64,000 nucleotides of DNA from Aureimonas sp. AU22 (GCF_001463745.1 NZ_BBWJ01000043.1:62001-126000); one strand, 5' to 3'; positions 1-8,659 are shown, counted from the stretch's first letter. Notes: a model not told the origin generated them from the letters alone. A program made the numbers and translations.

Positions 1-1182
1 GTAACCGACGGTCGGCATGGAGCGCTGGACGAGAGGGTTGCGGATGTCGCTCGACGTATGGAGCGGGTTCACCCTCGGGTTCGCTCCGGCATCCTGCAGC
101 GTCGCGCGGACCAGGCGGTAAAGCGGCCCCTCGACGTCCGTTTCGGCGGCCGACACCCCGGAGAGCCATTCCAACACGGGCTTTCCCGCCGAAGGCCATT
201 CCAACTCGCGCAAGGCGCCCGATACGGCGTTGTCCACGAGGGCCTTTGCGTCCGCCAGGGTCTCGTCCGGCACCAGCGACATCACCGCCTGGATCCGGCA
301 GGAGGCGGGGACGCGCGCCGAAGCGCCTGTTTCCCCGGCCTCGATCCGCGTCACGAGGAGGTTGGTGGAGCGGCCGACCGCCTCTTGCAGGAGCGGGTGC
401 CGGACGCTTTCCCCTCGCATGCGGTCGAGGGCCGCCAGCGCGTCGAGGACGGCCCGCATCGCATCCAGCGGATGACGGGCGAGATGGGCGAAGGCTGCGT
501 GCGAAGGCTCGTCGGTCTGCGGGGGAACTCCCTCGATCCGGACCGCGAACTCGATCTGTCCCGGAGCAAAGGCCTTGATCTCGTCGAGACCGGCGCCCGA
601 CTCCGCCGGGTGGAGATAGATCGCGGCATCCGCGGTGAGGCCGCTGGCAAGCGCTGCGGCGATTCCCCGGCGATGCCGCTTCGAGGGCGCCGATACGAGG
701 GTGACCGGTGCGGGCGGGGTCCAGCCGCGGGCCCGCAACCGCGCGAGCGACGCCACCATGATCATGATCCCGGCGATGTCGTCGGCGACGCCCCATCCGA
801 TCAGGCGGCCGTTCTCGATCCGCGGCGTGTGCGGATCCCCGGGCCAGCCGTGATCCACCGGGCAGGGTTCCACGTCGGGATGCGCGAAGAGAAGGAGACT
901 CCGGGCATCGGCCGTCGAGGTCGAGGGCACGATCCGGCCGATCAGGCATGTCTGCTCGCTGGAGACGACATCGACGCCGGAGGCGAACTCTTCGATCAAG
1001 GGGACGGCCCGCGGATCGTAGGCGAGAGGCTCGACCTCGCAACCCACGGCTTCCATCGCCTCCGCGACGAGGCCTGCAAAGGTCGTCTCGTCCTTCGCCG
1101 CCACGACGAGCCGCATCAGAAGGTCGAGCTCTTCCGGGGAAAGGTCGCCATGGCCGGGGGGGGCGGCTAGAGAGGTCGTCAT
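1..1182 (-). CDS. M20-family metallo-hydrolase (ArgE/DapE-like deacylase), C-terminus cut by window edge
   Basis: The minus strand reads openly from an ATG at 1182 to base 1 without a stop, giving 394 codons, so the C-terminus lies outside the window. A GGGAG Shine-Dalgarno sits about 9 bases before the ATG. The protein shows M20 zinc-peptidase landmarks: LLFAHPDVEP near residue 97 (metal-binding His and Asp) and WGVADDIAGI near residue 130 (bridging Asp), followed by a region that fits the lid/dimerisation domain. Members remove acyl or aminoacyl groups from amino-acid-like substrates in the cytoplasm. It is the last visible gene of the operon that starts at 7905, so it probably unmasks or trims the compound imported by that transporter; the substrate is inferred only. 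The family call is firm, the exact reaction unknown. Confidence 0.85.
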   Translation of the reverse strand, partial: MTTSLAAPPGHGDLSPEELDLLMRLVVAAKDETTFAGLVAEAMEAVGCEVEPLAYDPRAVPLIEEFASGVDVVSSEQTCLIGRIVPSTSTADARSLLLFAHPDVEPCPVDHGWPGDPHTPRIENGRLIGWGVADDIAGIMIMVASLARLRARGWTPPAPVTLVSAPSKRHRRGIAAALASGLTADAAIYLHPAESGAGLDEIKAFAPGQIEFAVRIEGVPPQTDEPSHAAFAHLARHPLDAMRAVLDALAALDRMRGESVRHPLLQEAVGRSTNLLVTRIEAGETGASARVPASCRIQAVMSLVPDETLADAKALVDNAVSGALRELEWPSAGKPVLEWLSGVSAAETDVEGPLYRLVRATLQDAGANPRVNPLHTSSDIRNPLVQRSMPTVGY

Positions 1183-1266
1183 GGAATGCGGCTCCCAATG
1201 GGACGATGGATCTTGTTCGACGGCCGTCCGTCCGAATGTCCGGACCGCCGCTACCCCCTTCGCCGC

Positions 1267-1680
1267 TCAGTCCAGCCGGAAGCGGATCGGCTTCGCGCCC
1301 GTCCACAAGGTGCCGCGGCCGAGTTCGGCCAGCGTGTCCAGCTTGTCGGTGATCGTCAGGAAGTGGTTGCCTGCCAGCGGTCCGGCCTTGGAGGCGAAGG
1401 CGACCGGGCCGTAGGCGAGGAGGATCTCGGTTTCCGAGACGCCGCCGGGATAGAGGATCATCTGGCCGGGATGGGGATGGCTGGTCGCGTTCTCGTAGCC
1501 GAGGCCGAAATCCCTGTCGCCGAGCGGGATCCAGCAGGCTTCGCCCGACCAGCGAACATGGATCACCCGTTCGGAGTAGGGCAACAGATTGCGAAAGGCG
1601 GCGACGGTCCTGGGCGCGGCCTCGCTTTCGAAGCGCGCGGGAAACGAGTGGCCGTCGATCTCGACGATGAGTTCGCTCAT
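1267..1680 (-). CDS. DUF3830 family protein
   Basis: This 137-residue protein starts at the ATG of MSELIVEIDG, with AGGAGACC just upstream. It is soluble, with no signal peptide or membrane segment. Its body (SFPARFE, ERVIHVRWSGEACWIPLG, NHFLTITDK) matches my memory of the DUF3830 family, whose biochemical role is not established. It lies 92 bases downstream of the ABC ATPase and 84 bases before the M20 hydrolase on the same strand, so it is probably co-transcribed with them. A binding or isomerase-like function acting on the imported substrate is possible but is only inference from the operon. Confidence 0.75.
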   Translation of the reverse strand: MSELIVEIDGHSFPARFESEAAPRTVAAFRNLLPYSERVIHVRWSGEACWIPLGDRDFGLGYENATSHPHPGQMILYPGGVSETEILLAYGPVAFASKAGPLAGNHFLTITDKLDTLAELGRGTLWTGAKPIRFRLD

Positions 1681-1772
1681 CAAGGTCTCCTGATGGATGG
1701 GGGGCAAGCTTCGTTCGGGCGGAACGCGGAAAAACGCTTCGGGGCCTGTAGCGCCCGGCGCCTCTGCGGCCC

Positions 1773-2501
1773 TCAGTGGCGCAGGATCTTGCCGAGGAAG
1801 GTCTGCGTCCTCGGGTTGGTGACCTCGGAGAAGAACGCCTCGGTCGGCCGGTCCTCGACGATCTCGCCTTGGTCGATGAAGACGACCCGCGTCGCGACGT
1901 TTCGGGCAAAGCCCATCTCGTGCGTGACGCACATCATGGTCATGCCCTCGCGCGCGAGGCTCACCATGACGTCGAGCACCTCGGCGATCATCTCGGGATC
2001 GAGCGCGGAGGTCGGCTCGTCGAACAGCATCGCCATCGGGTCCATCGCGAGCGCACGGGCGATCGCGACGCGCTGCTGCTGACCGCCCGACAACTGGCCG
2101 GGATACTTGGCCGCGTGATCGACGAGACCCACCCGGTCGAGGAGCGCCATCCCTTTGGCCCTGGCGGCGTCCGGCTTGCGCTGCAGCACCATTTCCTGGG
2201 CGATGGTGAGGTTCTCGATGATCGACAGATGCGGGAACAGCTCGAAGTTCTGGAACACCATGCCGATGCGCGTGCGCAAGCTCGGCAGGTCGGTCTTGGG
2301 ATCGCCGACCTCGACGCCCTCGACCCGGATCGAGCCTTCGTCGAAGCCTTCGAGCCCGTTGACGCACTTGATCAGGGTGGATTTGCCCGAACCCGACGGG
2401 CCGCAGACGACGACCACTTCCCCCTTGCCGACATGGGTGGAGCAGTTCTTCAGGACCTGGAACTTCCCGTAGAACTTGTTGACGCCTTCGATCTCGATCA
2501 T
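1773..2501 (-). CDS. Polar amino acid ABC transporter ATP-binding protein (GlnQ/HisP-like)
   Basis: This 242-residue ATPase has Walker A GPSGSGKST near residue 34, the Q-loop in FQNFELFPH, signature LSGGQQQRVAIARAL, Walker B AMLFDEPTSALDP and the switch His in VTHEMGFA. The FELFPH and EPTSALDPE wording is typical of the polar amino acid uptake (PAAT) subfamily. Its ATG at 2501 overlaps the end of the upstream dehydrogenase by four bases, which implies translational coupling. With the permease (6333-7025) and binding protein (7078-7905) it completes a periplasmic amino-acid-type importer at the inner membrane. The transporter genes are split by two enzyme genes, supporting a dedicated catabolic operon. 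Confidence 0.95.
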   Translation of the reverse strand: MIEIEGVNKFYGKFQVLKNCSTHVGKGEVVVVCGPSGSGKSTLIKCVNGLEGFDEGSIRVEGVEVGDPKTDLPSLRTRIGMVFQNFELFPHLSIIENLTIAQEMVLQRKPDAARAKGMALLDRVGLVDHAAKYPGQLSGGQQQRVAIARALAMDPMAMLFDEPTSALDPEMIAEVLDVMVSLAREGMTMMCVTHEMGFARNVATRVVFIDQGEIVEDRPTEAFFSEVTNPRTQTFLGKILRH

Positions 2502-5407
2502 GGGCGGCCTTTCGCGAAGCGCGTGACGGAGAAGGGACCGATGTCGTGCGTCGCGGGCCTTCCGGCCACGAGATCGGCGGTGATGCGGCCGACGAGCGGC
2601 CCGAGCGTGTAGCCGTTGGAGGTCACGGCGTTGAAGAAGCCGGGAGCGTCGGGGTGCTCGCCGAGGATCGGCGCGCCGTCGATGTTGATGTTCATCGCCG
2701 CCCAGCTTCGGATGACGTGGGCCTTGCGAAGCGCTGGCACGACATGCTGCGCCACCCAGAGATTGCCTTCCAGGCTGTCGAAGAGCGGACGCGGATGCTG
2801 GTTCACGGGATCGAGCCCGGCCGTCCATCCGCCGCCGATGATGATGTTGCCGTTGGCCGCCTGCTTCAGCGTCAGGTGCCGGCCGGCATGGGCGACGAGG
2901 CAGGACACGAGCGGGGCGACGGCTTCGGTCACCACCATCTGGAGCGGCGCGCCGAAGACCGGCACGTCGAGCCCGAGCATGGCGCCGATGCGCGAGGCGA
3001 ACGCGCCCGCCGCGTTCACGATGCGGCGCGCCCGGATGGTGCCCCGCGAGGTTTCGACGGCATAGGCATCGCCGTCGCGCCGGATCGCGCGGATCTCGGC
3101 CTGCGCGTAGAGGCGGGCCCCCGCCGCCAGCGCGGCCAGCAGGATGCCTTCGGTCGCGACGAGCGGATTGATCTTGCCTTCCTGCGGACAGAAGGCGGCG
3201 CCCAGGAAACGCTCGGAGAGCGCCGGCTCCCGGCGGCGGAGTTCCGCCGCGTCGATCAGGTGGCAGTCGATGCCCTCGGCGCGTTCCACGGCGGTCTTCG
3301 CTTCCAAGAAGCGAAGATGCTCCTCGGTTTCGGCGACCATCAGGCCGCCGGTCAGCTTGATCTCGAAGTCGGCTTCCAGTTCGCGCTCCAGCGCCCGCCA
3401 CAGGTCGATCGCGTCGCGTTGCAGGCCAAGGGTGCGCGCGGCGGGGCCACCACCGGCTTCCGCGCGTGCGCCGTAGTCGAAGGACAGGAGCTGGGCATGA
3501 AGACTCCCGGCATTGCCGCCGGACGCCCCGGAGTTGGGAACGCCGCGCTCGACCACGGCGACGTCCTCGCCCGCGCGGGCCAGAAACAGCGCGGTGGATA
3601 GGCCAGCGATCCCCGCGCCGATCACGAGCGTGCCGACCGAGAGTGTCGGCAGCGGCTCGGCGTCGGCAGCCGGCCGATCGGGCAGGAGAGCGCGGCGATG
3701 ACCGCCCCATTCCGGCTTCTCGAGCGCAAGCGCGGCGAGCGGGATCGGCCGGAGCGGCATCTGTGCTGCAAGCTTAGGCACAACGGCGCGGGCCTTGGGG
3801 TCGCGCGCGGCCGCACGCGCGAGCACCGGGCCGCAATACCGGCCCTGGCACCTGCCCATGCCCGCGCGCGTCAGTCGCTTCAGGCTCGCGGTGTCGCCGT
3901 GAGGCCCGTCTTCCAGCGCCCGCGACAGGGCAGCAAAGCTCACCGCCTCGCATCGGCATGCGAGAGTGTCGGGGGAGGGGGGCGCCGCATCGGATGCGTC
4001 GAAGAGCGTCCAGAGCGCGGCCTGAAAAGTCTCGTGCCGGGCAAGGCGGCGGCGGTCAGCCCGCTCTTCGTCCGCCTCGATCGCCGCATCGAAGCCGAGC
4101 TTGCGGGCGACGGCGCGCCCCGCGAGACGACCTTGCGCAAGCGCCACATGGGCTCCGGCGAAGCGCCCCGCCTCGCCGATCACGAAGACGTCCGACTGGG
4201 ATGTCCGGCCGGTCTCGTCGCGCTCCACTTCCAACCGGCCACCCGCGTCGCGATGGGCGCAGCCGAGAAGGCGCGACAGTTCGCTGGCGGAGGCAAAGCC
4301 GTTGCCGACGACCACGGCGTCGACCTCGACGCGTCGCTCGCCTGCGGGCGTCGCGAAGACGGCGGCTTCGACCCGGCCGTCCCCTTCGATGCGCAGAAGC
4401 CCGGAGGACCAGGAAAGCGGGATGCCGGAGGTGCGCAGCCGGGCCATCTGCCGCATGCCGGCCACGGCGAGCGCGGGATGGCTCATGACAAGGCGGCCTG
4501 CCTCGCGCGGCCTTGCATGGGGAGCCGGCGCCCGGTCGAGAACCGCGGCCACCGTCGACCCGGCCGCGGAGAGCTCGAGCGCCACCTGCAGGTTCAACGG
4601 GCCGTTGCCCGCAACAAGGACACGCCGCCCGGCCGGAACGCCGTAGGAGCGGACGAGCGTCTGGGCGCCGCCGGTGGTCATCACGCCCGGAAGGGTCCAG
4701 CCCGGAACGGCGAGCGGCGTCTCGAAGGCGCCGGTCGCGACCACGAGCACGCGCGGGCTCCAGCGGCCGGCCCGTCCCCGGCACAGGGTGCCGAGAACGA
4801 GACGGCCTTCCTTATCCCGCTCGGCTCCCCAGACCAGCGTCTCGCCACGAATGGCGACGCCGAGGTCGCGCACCCGCTCGATGAGGGTCGCGCCGTCGCG
4901 CATCTGGCCGTCGCGCGCCGCCATCCCCTGCCGCTGCTTGTAGAACTGTCCGCCGGGGCCGGGGCGCTCGTCGAGCACCGTCACGCTTGCGCCCAGCCGG
5001 GCTGCCGCTTCCGCGGCGGCGAGTCCGGCCGGCCCGGCGCCCACCACGAGGACGTCGACGCTTGTCTCGGCCATGTCGAGCGGCAGCTCGGCGAGATCGA
5101 CGAGTTCGGGATCCAGAAGGTCGATCCGCGCGGGATGGCTTCTGATGTCCTGACCGTCTTCCGACCTGCTCAGGCAGGCGCGCTGACCCGCGCGCCCGTC
5201 GACGACCACGAGGCATTCATGGCAGACGCCCATCCCGCAGTAATGGCCGCGCGGGCGCCCGTCCTTGCCGGTGGACTGCGCCTTCAGGCCCGCCGCGATC
5301 AGCGTCGCCGCCAGACTCTCGCCCGGCACGGCCGGCAATGCGCGGCCATCGAACACGATGGTCGCCGTCGCGCCGGCGCGGGGGCTGGGGGCAGGCGCCA
5401 TGGGCAT
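2498..5407 (-). CDS. Tripartite flavin/iron-sulfur amine dehydrogenase fusion (HcnA-HcnB-HcnC-like modules in one chain)
   Basis: A 969-residue protein with three modules that are usually separate subunits. Residues 14-95 form a [2Fe-2S] ferredoxin-like domain with Cys57, 62, 65 and 78 (C-x4-C-x2-C-x12-C). Residues from about 117 carry an FAD/NAD(P) domain (VVGAGPAGLAAAEAA) followed by a BFD-type Fe-S domain (CRCEAV, then GRCQGRYCGP). From about 590 a DAO-type FAD oxidase domain begins (VIGAGIAGLSTALFLARAG). The arrangement mirrors HcnABC, opine oxidase and D-hydroxyproline dehydrogenase complexes, which oxidise an amine or imino acid and pass electrons on. It starts two bases after the DapA-family stop; a second ATG at 5401 is possible. 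Substrate unknown; an opine, D-hydroxyproline or another N-substituted amino acid is the inferred class. Confidence 0.9.
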   Translation of the reverse strand: MPMAPAPSPRAGATATIVFDGRALPAVPGESLAATLIAAGLKAQSTGKDGRPRGHYCGMGVCHECLVVVDGRAGQRACLSRSEDGQDIRSHPARIDLLDPELVDLAELPLDMAETSVDVLVVGAGPAGLAAAEAAARLGASVTVLDERPGPGGQFYKQRQGMAARDGQMRDGATLIERVRDLGVAIRGETLVWGAERDKEGRLVLGTLCRGRAGRWSPRVLVVATGAFETPLAVPGWTLPGVMTTGGAQTLVRSYGVPAGRRVLVAGNGPLNLQVALELSAAGSTVAAVLDRAPAPHARPREAGRLVMSHPALAVAGMRQMARLRTSGIPLSWSSGLLRIEGDGRVEAAVFATPAGERRVEVDAVVVGNGFASASELSRLLGCAHRDAGGRLEVERDETGRTSQSDVFVIGEAGRFAGAHVALAQGRLAGRAVARKLGFDAAIEADEERADRRRLARHETFQAALWTLFDASDAAPPSPDTLACRCEAVSFAALSRALEDGPHGDTASLKRLTRAGMGRCQGRYCGPVLARAAARDPKARAVVPKLAAQMPLRPIPLAALALEKPEWGGHRRALLPDRPAADAEPLPTLSVGTLVIGAGIAGLSTALFLARAGEDVAVVERGVPNSGASGGNAGSLHAQLLSFDYGARAEAGGGPAARTLGLQRDAIDLWRALERELEADFEIKLTGGLMVAETEEHLRFLEAKTAVERAEGIDCHLIDAAELRRREPALSERFLGAAFCPQEGKINPLVATEGILLAALAAGARLYAQAEIRAIRRDGDAYAVETSRGTIRARRIVNAAGAFASRIGAMLGLDVPVFGAPLQMVVTEAVAPLVSCLVAHAGRHLTLKQAANGNIIIGGGWTAGLDPVNQHPRPLFDSLEGNLWVAQHVVPALRKAHVIRSWAAMNINIDGAPILGEHPDAPGFFNAVTSNGYTLGPLVGRITADLVAGRPATHDIGPFSVTRFAKGRP

Positions 5408-5408
5408 G

Positions 5409-6305
5409 TCAGGCGGCGAGCGCCCGGGCGAGGCCGAAGCGGTCGACCAGCGCTTTCATGCGTGCGTCGTCGGCGGCAGGCAGGGGCAGGCGGGGAGGGC
5501 GCGGCTGGCCGACGGCAAACCCCATGTGGCCGAGCAGCGCCTTCGTGCCGCCGACATAGAGATGGCCTCCGACCGCCTCGATCAGCGGCAGCCATTCGAG
5601 ATAGAGCGCGTGCGCCTCGGGGACGCGGTTCTCGTCCTTCACCAATTCGAAGATGCGGGCCATCTGCCGGGGGGCGACGTTGGACGCGACCGCGACCCAG
5701 CCCTCTGCCCCTTCCACGAAGGACTCGAAGCCGAGAATGCCGCCGAAGACCGTCATGTTGCGACCGGCCTTGCGAATGATGTCGCGCACGCGCGTCACCT
5801 CCAGGGTCGACTCCTTGATGTAGTCGCAGCCCTCGATCTCGGCGATCCGCGCGACGAGATCGGGCTTCAGGTCCACGTTGGCGGTCGCCGGATTGTTGTA
5901 GACCATGATCGGCAGCCGGGTGGCGGCGGCGATCGTGCGGTAGTGGTGGACCAGTTCGTCGTCGGTCGGCGTCGAGTAGAAGGGCGGAATGATCATCACG
6001 CCGTCGGCGCCGAGCTCCTCGGCCTGGCGGGTGAGGCGAACGGCCTCGCGCGTGTCCTCGGCGCCCGTGCCGATGAGGACGGGCACCCGGCCCGCCGCCG
6101 TATCGATCACCGTCTTGGCGACCTGGATGCGCTCCTCCTCGGACAGGGACAGGAACTCGCCGGTGGAGCCGAGCGGGATCAGGCCGTGGATGCCCTCCCG
6201 GATCTGCCAGTCGGTAAAGGTCTCGAGCGTTTCGACGTCGAGGCGACCGGCCTTGTCGAACGGCGTGATCATGACGGTGTAGACACCGCGGAAAGGCTTC
6301 TGCAT
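5409..6305 (-). CDS. DapA/NanA-family aldolase or dehydratase
   Basis: This 298-residue enzyme carries class I aldolase hallmarks of the dihydrodipicolinate synthase/N-acetylneuraminate lyase family. These are TPFD near the start, the phosphate/carboxylate loop GSTGEF, the catalytic Tyr in VYNNP, and the Schiff-base Lys in DYIKEST near residue 166. It is unlikely to be the biosynthetic dapA, because it lies inside a catabolic operon between the permease and the fused dehydrogenase. Family members in such settings act on 2-keto acids or cyclic imines; for example, pyrroline-4-hydroxy-2-carboxylate deaminase follows D-hydroxyproline dehydrogenase. That parallel is attractive here but not proven by the sequence. 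It is preceded by a 27-base gap from the permease. Confidence 0.9.
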   Translation of the reverse strand: MQKPFRGVYTVMITPFDKAGRLDVETLETFTDWQIREGIHGLIPLGSTGEFLSLSEEERIQVAKTVIDTAAGRVPVLIGTGAEDTREAVRLTRQAEELGADGVMIIPPFYSTPTDDELVHHYRTIAAATRLPIMVYNNPATANVDLKPDLVARIAEIEGCDYIKESTLEVTRVRDIIRKAGRNMTVFGGILGFESFVEGAEGWVAVASNVAPRQMARIFELVKDENRVPEAHALYLEWLPLIEAVGGHLYVGGTKALLGHMGFAVGQPRPPRLPLPAADDARMKALVDRFGLARALAA

Positions 6306-6332
6306 GGCGTTGGGTCCGTTGAAGGCGGGGTG

Positions 6333-7025
6333 TCAGCGCTGCTCGCCGGCGGCAAGCGGCTGGTCGGAGCGTCCGAAGCGCCGCTCGATCCGGCGCTGGA
6401 CGACGTCCCAGAGGGTGGTCAGGAGGAGGTAGTAGATCGCCGCGACGGTGAAGAGTTCGAGCACCTCGAAGCGCTCCTGGATGAGCACCTGCGTGCGGCG
6501 CAGGAGTTCCTCCATCGAGATCACCGAGGTGACCGACGTCGTCTTCAGAAGGCCGTTCACCGAATTGCCGAGCGGCGGCACGATGATCTTGAGCGCCTGC
6601 GGAAGCACGATCGAGCGCATGATCTGCGGCTCGCGCATGCCGAGCGCGCGCGCGGCCCGGACCTGGCCCTTCGGCACCGCCTCGATGCCGGCGCGGATGA
6701 TCTCCGCGAGATAGGCCGCCTCGTTCAGCGACAATCCGATCAGGGCCGCCTGCCACACGTTGAAGCGGAGGCCGAGCTCGGGCAGCGCCGTATAGATGAC
6801 GATGAGCTGGACGAGCAGCGGCGTTCCGCGGAACAGCCAGATGTAGCCGCCCGCCGCCACGGCCAGGATCCGCGACGACGAGCGCCGCATCAGGGCGAGG
6901 CCGAAGCCCAGCACGAGACCGGCAAGAATGGCGACGACCGTCAGCCAGAGGGTCGTGAAGACGCCCTGGAGGATGAACGGGTTCACGAGGTAGCCGAAGA
7001 AGCCCGACCAGTTCCAGTTCAGCAT
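6333..7025 (-). CDS. Polar amino acid ABC transporter permease (GlnP/HisM-like)
   Basis: A 230-residue inner-membrane protein with about five hydrophobic segments, for example FTTLWLTVVAILAGLVLGFG near residue 19. The EAA loop that docks with the ATPase is seen as AARALGMREPQIMRSIVLPQ in the second half. LFRGTPLLVQL is characteristic of the HisM/GlnP group. There is one permease gene, so the transporter would use a homodimer, as several PAAT systems do. It follows the binding-protein gene by 52 bases and precedes the DapA-like gene in one operon. Confidence 0.94.
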   Translation of the reverse strand: MLNWNWSGFFGYLVNPFILQGVFTTLWLTVVAILAGLVLGFGLALMRRSSSRILAVAAGGYIWLFRGTPLLVQLIVIYTALPELGLRFNVWQAALIGLSLNEAAYLAEIIRAGIEAVPKGQVRAARALGMREPQIMRSIVLPQALKIIVPPLGNSVNGLLKTTSVTSVISMEELLRRTQVLIQERFEVLELFTVAAIYYLLLTTLWDVVQRRIERRFGRSDQPLAAGEQR

Positions 7026-7077
7026 GCGTGTCGTCCTTCGCCGGATCGTCGCCGTGGCGGGATGGGAGGCTCGGGGC

Positions 7078-7905
7078 TCAGCCCGCCGGGCCCTTCACGG
7101 CGAGCTCGCCGGACACCGGCTCGACGCCGTATTCGGCGAAGAGCTTGTCGAAGGAGCCGTCGGCCTTCATGTCCGCCAGCACCTTGGCCACCGCGTCCGC
7201 CAGGGGGCGGCTCTTCATGGCGAGCGCCACCGGCGTCGGGCCGATCCCGTGCAGCGCGCGATGGAACTGGCCGCGCTTGGCATACTCCTCCGCCACGCCG
7301 TCGATCGAGACCATCGCATCCACCTGGCCGGCCCGCAGCGCCTGGTAGGCGAGGGCGAAGTTGTCGAAGGTCCGCACCGTGGCGCCCTCGAGGCCTTTCT
7401 CGCGCAGCTGCGCGTCGATCGCCTTGGCCTGCTTCTCCTCGAAGCCGCCGATCTCGACGCCGATGGAGCGCCCCGCCAGATCGTCGAGCGACTTGACCTC
7501 GACGCCGGAATTGTTGGCCGTGGAGATGCTGATCGCCTGGTTCTCGTAGGGGATCATCTGCATCATCGCCGCCCGCTCGGGCGTGTAGAAGATGCCGGTG
7601 TTGATGAGGTCCCAGCGGCCCGACTGAAGGCCCGGCACCATCGCCGAGAACTCGATGCGGATGTATTCGGGCTCGAGGCACAGGCGCTTGGCGATCTCCT
7701 TGCCGAGCTCGACGCGCATGCCCTTCAACTCGCCCGACGCGTCGACGAACTGGAGCGGCGGCAGCGTCGGGTTCGTCGACATCACGAGCTTGCCCGGCTG
7801 GATCAGCTCGGCGTCGGCAACGGCGGGCTTGCAGTCCTGCGCCTGCGCGGTCGTGGCGAGGAGGAGGGCGCCGAGGCCGAGGATCAGGGAAAACCGGGTG
7901 GGCAT
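7078..7905 (-). CDS. Periplasmic amino-acid-type substrate-binding protein
   Basis: The start at the ATG of MPTRFSLIL is preferred because AAGAGG lies upstream; a TTG at 7923 would add six residues. The 275-residue product has a Sec signal peptide with predicted cleavage after TAQA (about residue 22) and then reads as a family 3 solute-binding protein. Supporting motifs are LQFVDASGELKGMRVELGKEI, MVPGLQSGRWDLI and FAEYGVEP near the end. It captures the substrate in the periplasm for the 6333-7025 permease. As the promoter-proximal gene of the operon it sits directly behind the palindrome at 7949-7958. Confidence 0.95.
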   Translation of the reverse strand: MPTRFSLILGLGALLLATTAQAQDCKPAVADAELIQPGKLVMSTNPTLPPLQFVDASGELKGMRVELGKEIAKRLCLEPEYIRIEFSAMVPGLQSGRWDLINTGIFYTPERAAMMQMIPYENQAISISTANNSGVEVKSLDDLAGRSIGVEIGGFEEKQAKAIDAQLREKGLEGATVRTFDNFALAYQALRAGQVDAMVSIDGVAEEYAKRGQFHRALHGIGPTPVALAMKSRPLADAVAKVLADMKADGSFDKLFAEYGVEPVSGELAVKGPAG

Positions 7906-7948
7906 GGTGAAACCTCTTGGCAAGATCGGGAGGAAATGCGCATGCTAG

Positions 7949-7958
7949 TGGTATACCA
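7949..7958. promoter_or_regulatory. Operator palindrome TGGTATACCA (predicted GntR/FCD site)
   Basis: A perfect 10-base palindrome lies three bases downstream of the predicted -10 box of the transporter operon, so a bound regulator would block initiation. GntR proteins of the FadR/FCD class commonly bind TGGT-N-ACCA-type palindromes, and two such regulators are encoded next door. A near copy (TGGCATACCA) occurs at 8697-8706. Assignment to these regulators is inference. Confidence 0.7.
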
Positions 7959-7960
7959 GT

Positions 7961-7989
7961 ATTATGCGATGAACGCTCGTGGTGTGCAA
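7961..7989 (-). promoter_or_regulatory. Predicted sigma-70-type promoter of the 1-7905 operon
   Basis: On the minus strand TTGCAC (7984-7989) and CATAAT (7961-7966) are separated by exactly 17 bases. The start point would fall at about 7953, inside the palindrome at 7949-7958 and about 48 bases before the binding-protein ATG. Confidence 0.55.
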
Positions 7990-8008
7990 GGTGGATTTTT
8001 CGAGATCG

Positions 8009-8659
8009 TCAGAAGCGTTCGAGCACGCGTCGGCGGATGCCGGAAAGATGACGCTGCATGGCGTCCGCGGCCTGTTCGGGAGCGCGCGAGGTCAACGCGG
8101 AGAGGATCTCGCGGTGCTCACCATTGTCGACATGCAGCGTCGCCCGCCATTTGGTCTGGCGTTCGTAGAGCGTGGTGTAGCGACGCATGTCCTGAAGGTA
8201 GCGCGTCATGAAGGGATTGCCGCAGTGGGTCGCGATCAGTGCGTGGAGATCGTCGTCGAACGACAGGAGATCGGATTCCTGGAGATCGTCCGTCGCTTCC
8301 AACCGCGCCATGTCGACCTCGAGGCGGGCGACATCGTCGGCCCTCACGGACGTGGCGGCGAGAGATGCCGCAGCCGGCTCGACGAGCGCGCGCATTTCGA
8401 GGGTCTGCAGGTAGTCCTGAAGGCTCAGCGCGCGAACCGCAAGGACGCCGGTGTTGCTGCGCACCAGCAAACCTTCGCCGGCCAAGCGGCCCAGGGCGTC
8501 GCGCAAGGGGGACCGCGAAACGCCGATCTCCTCGGCGATACGCCGTTCCTGGATGGGCGTTCCCGCCGCGAGGCGGGCGTCGAGGATTGCCGACAGGATA
8601 TGGCGGTAGGCCTTCTCGGAGAGATTGCTGGGTTCCGCCGGGGCCGGGTGCTTCGCCAT
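8009..8659 (-). CDS. GntR-family transcriptional regulator, FCD-type ligand domain
   Basis: The 216-residue form starting at MAKHPAPAEP is chosen because the winged helix begins soon after; a longer reading to 8761 would run into the neighbouring divergent gene. Residues about 12-75 form the GntR winged helix (ERRIAEEIGVSRSPLRDALGRLAGEGLL). The rest is an FCD helical bundle with plausible metal or acid ligands in FDDDLHALIATHCGNP, NGEHREIL and MQRHLSG. It is transcribed away from a second GntR gene at 8752 and its stop lies 103 bases before the transporter operon. It is the best candidate to repress that operon through TGGTATACCA and to sense the substrate. Confidence 0.9.
   Translation of the reverse strand: MAKHPAPAEPSNLSEKAYRHILSAILDARLAAGTPIQERRIAEEIGVSRSPLRDALGRLAGEGLLVRSNTGVLAVRALSLQDYLQTLEMRALVEPAAASLAATSVRADDVARLEVDMARLEATDDLQESDLLSFDDDLHALIATHCGNPFMTRYLQDMRRYTTLYERQTKWRATLHVDNGEHREILSALTSRAPEQAADAMQRHLSGIRRRVLERF

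Noticed and set aside
58-1170. A 370-codon plus-strand open frame
   Set aside because: It lies opposite the M20 hydrolase, whose zinc motifs are on the minus strand. Its own translation is Arg/Gly-rich with no family motif.
3698-5779. A 693-codon plus-strand open frame
   Set aside because: It is antisense to the fused dehydrogenase, which has intact cofactor motifs. High GC keeps the opposite frame free of stops.
5265-7496. A 743-codon plus-strand open frame
   Set aside because: It runs antisense across three well-identified genes and has His/Arg/Gly-rich composition typical of a reverse shadow.
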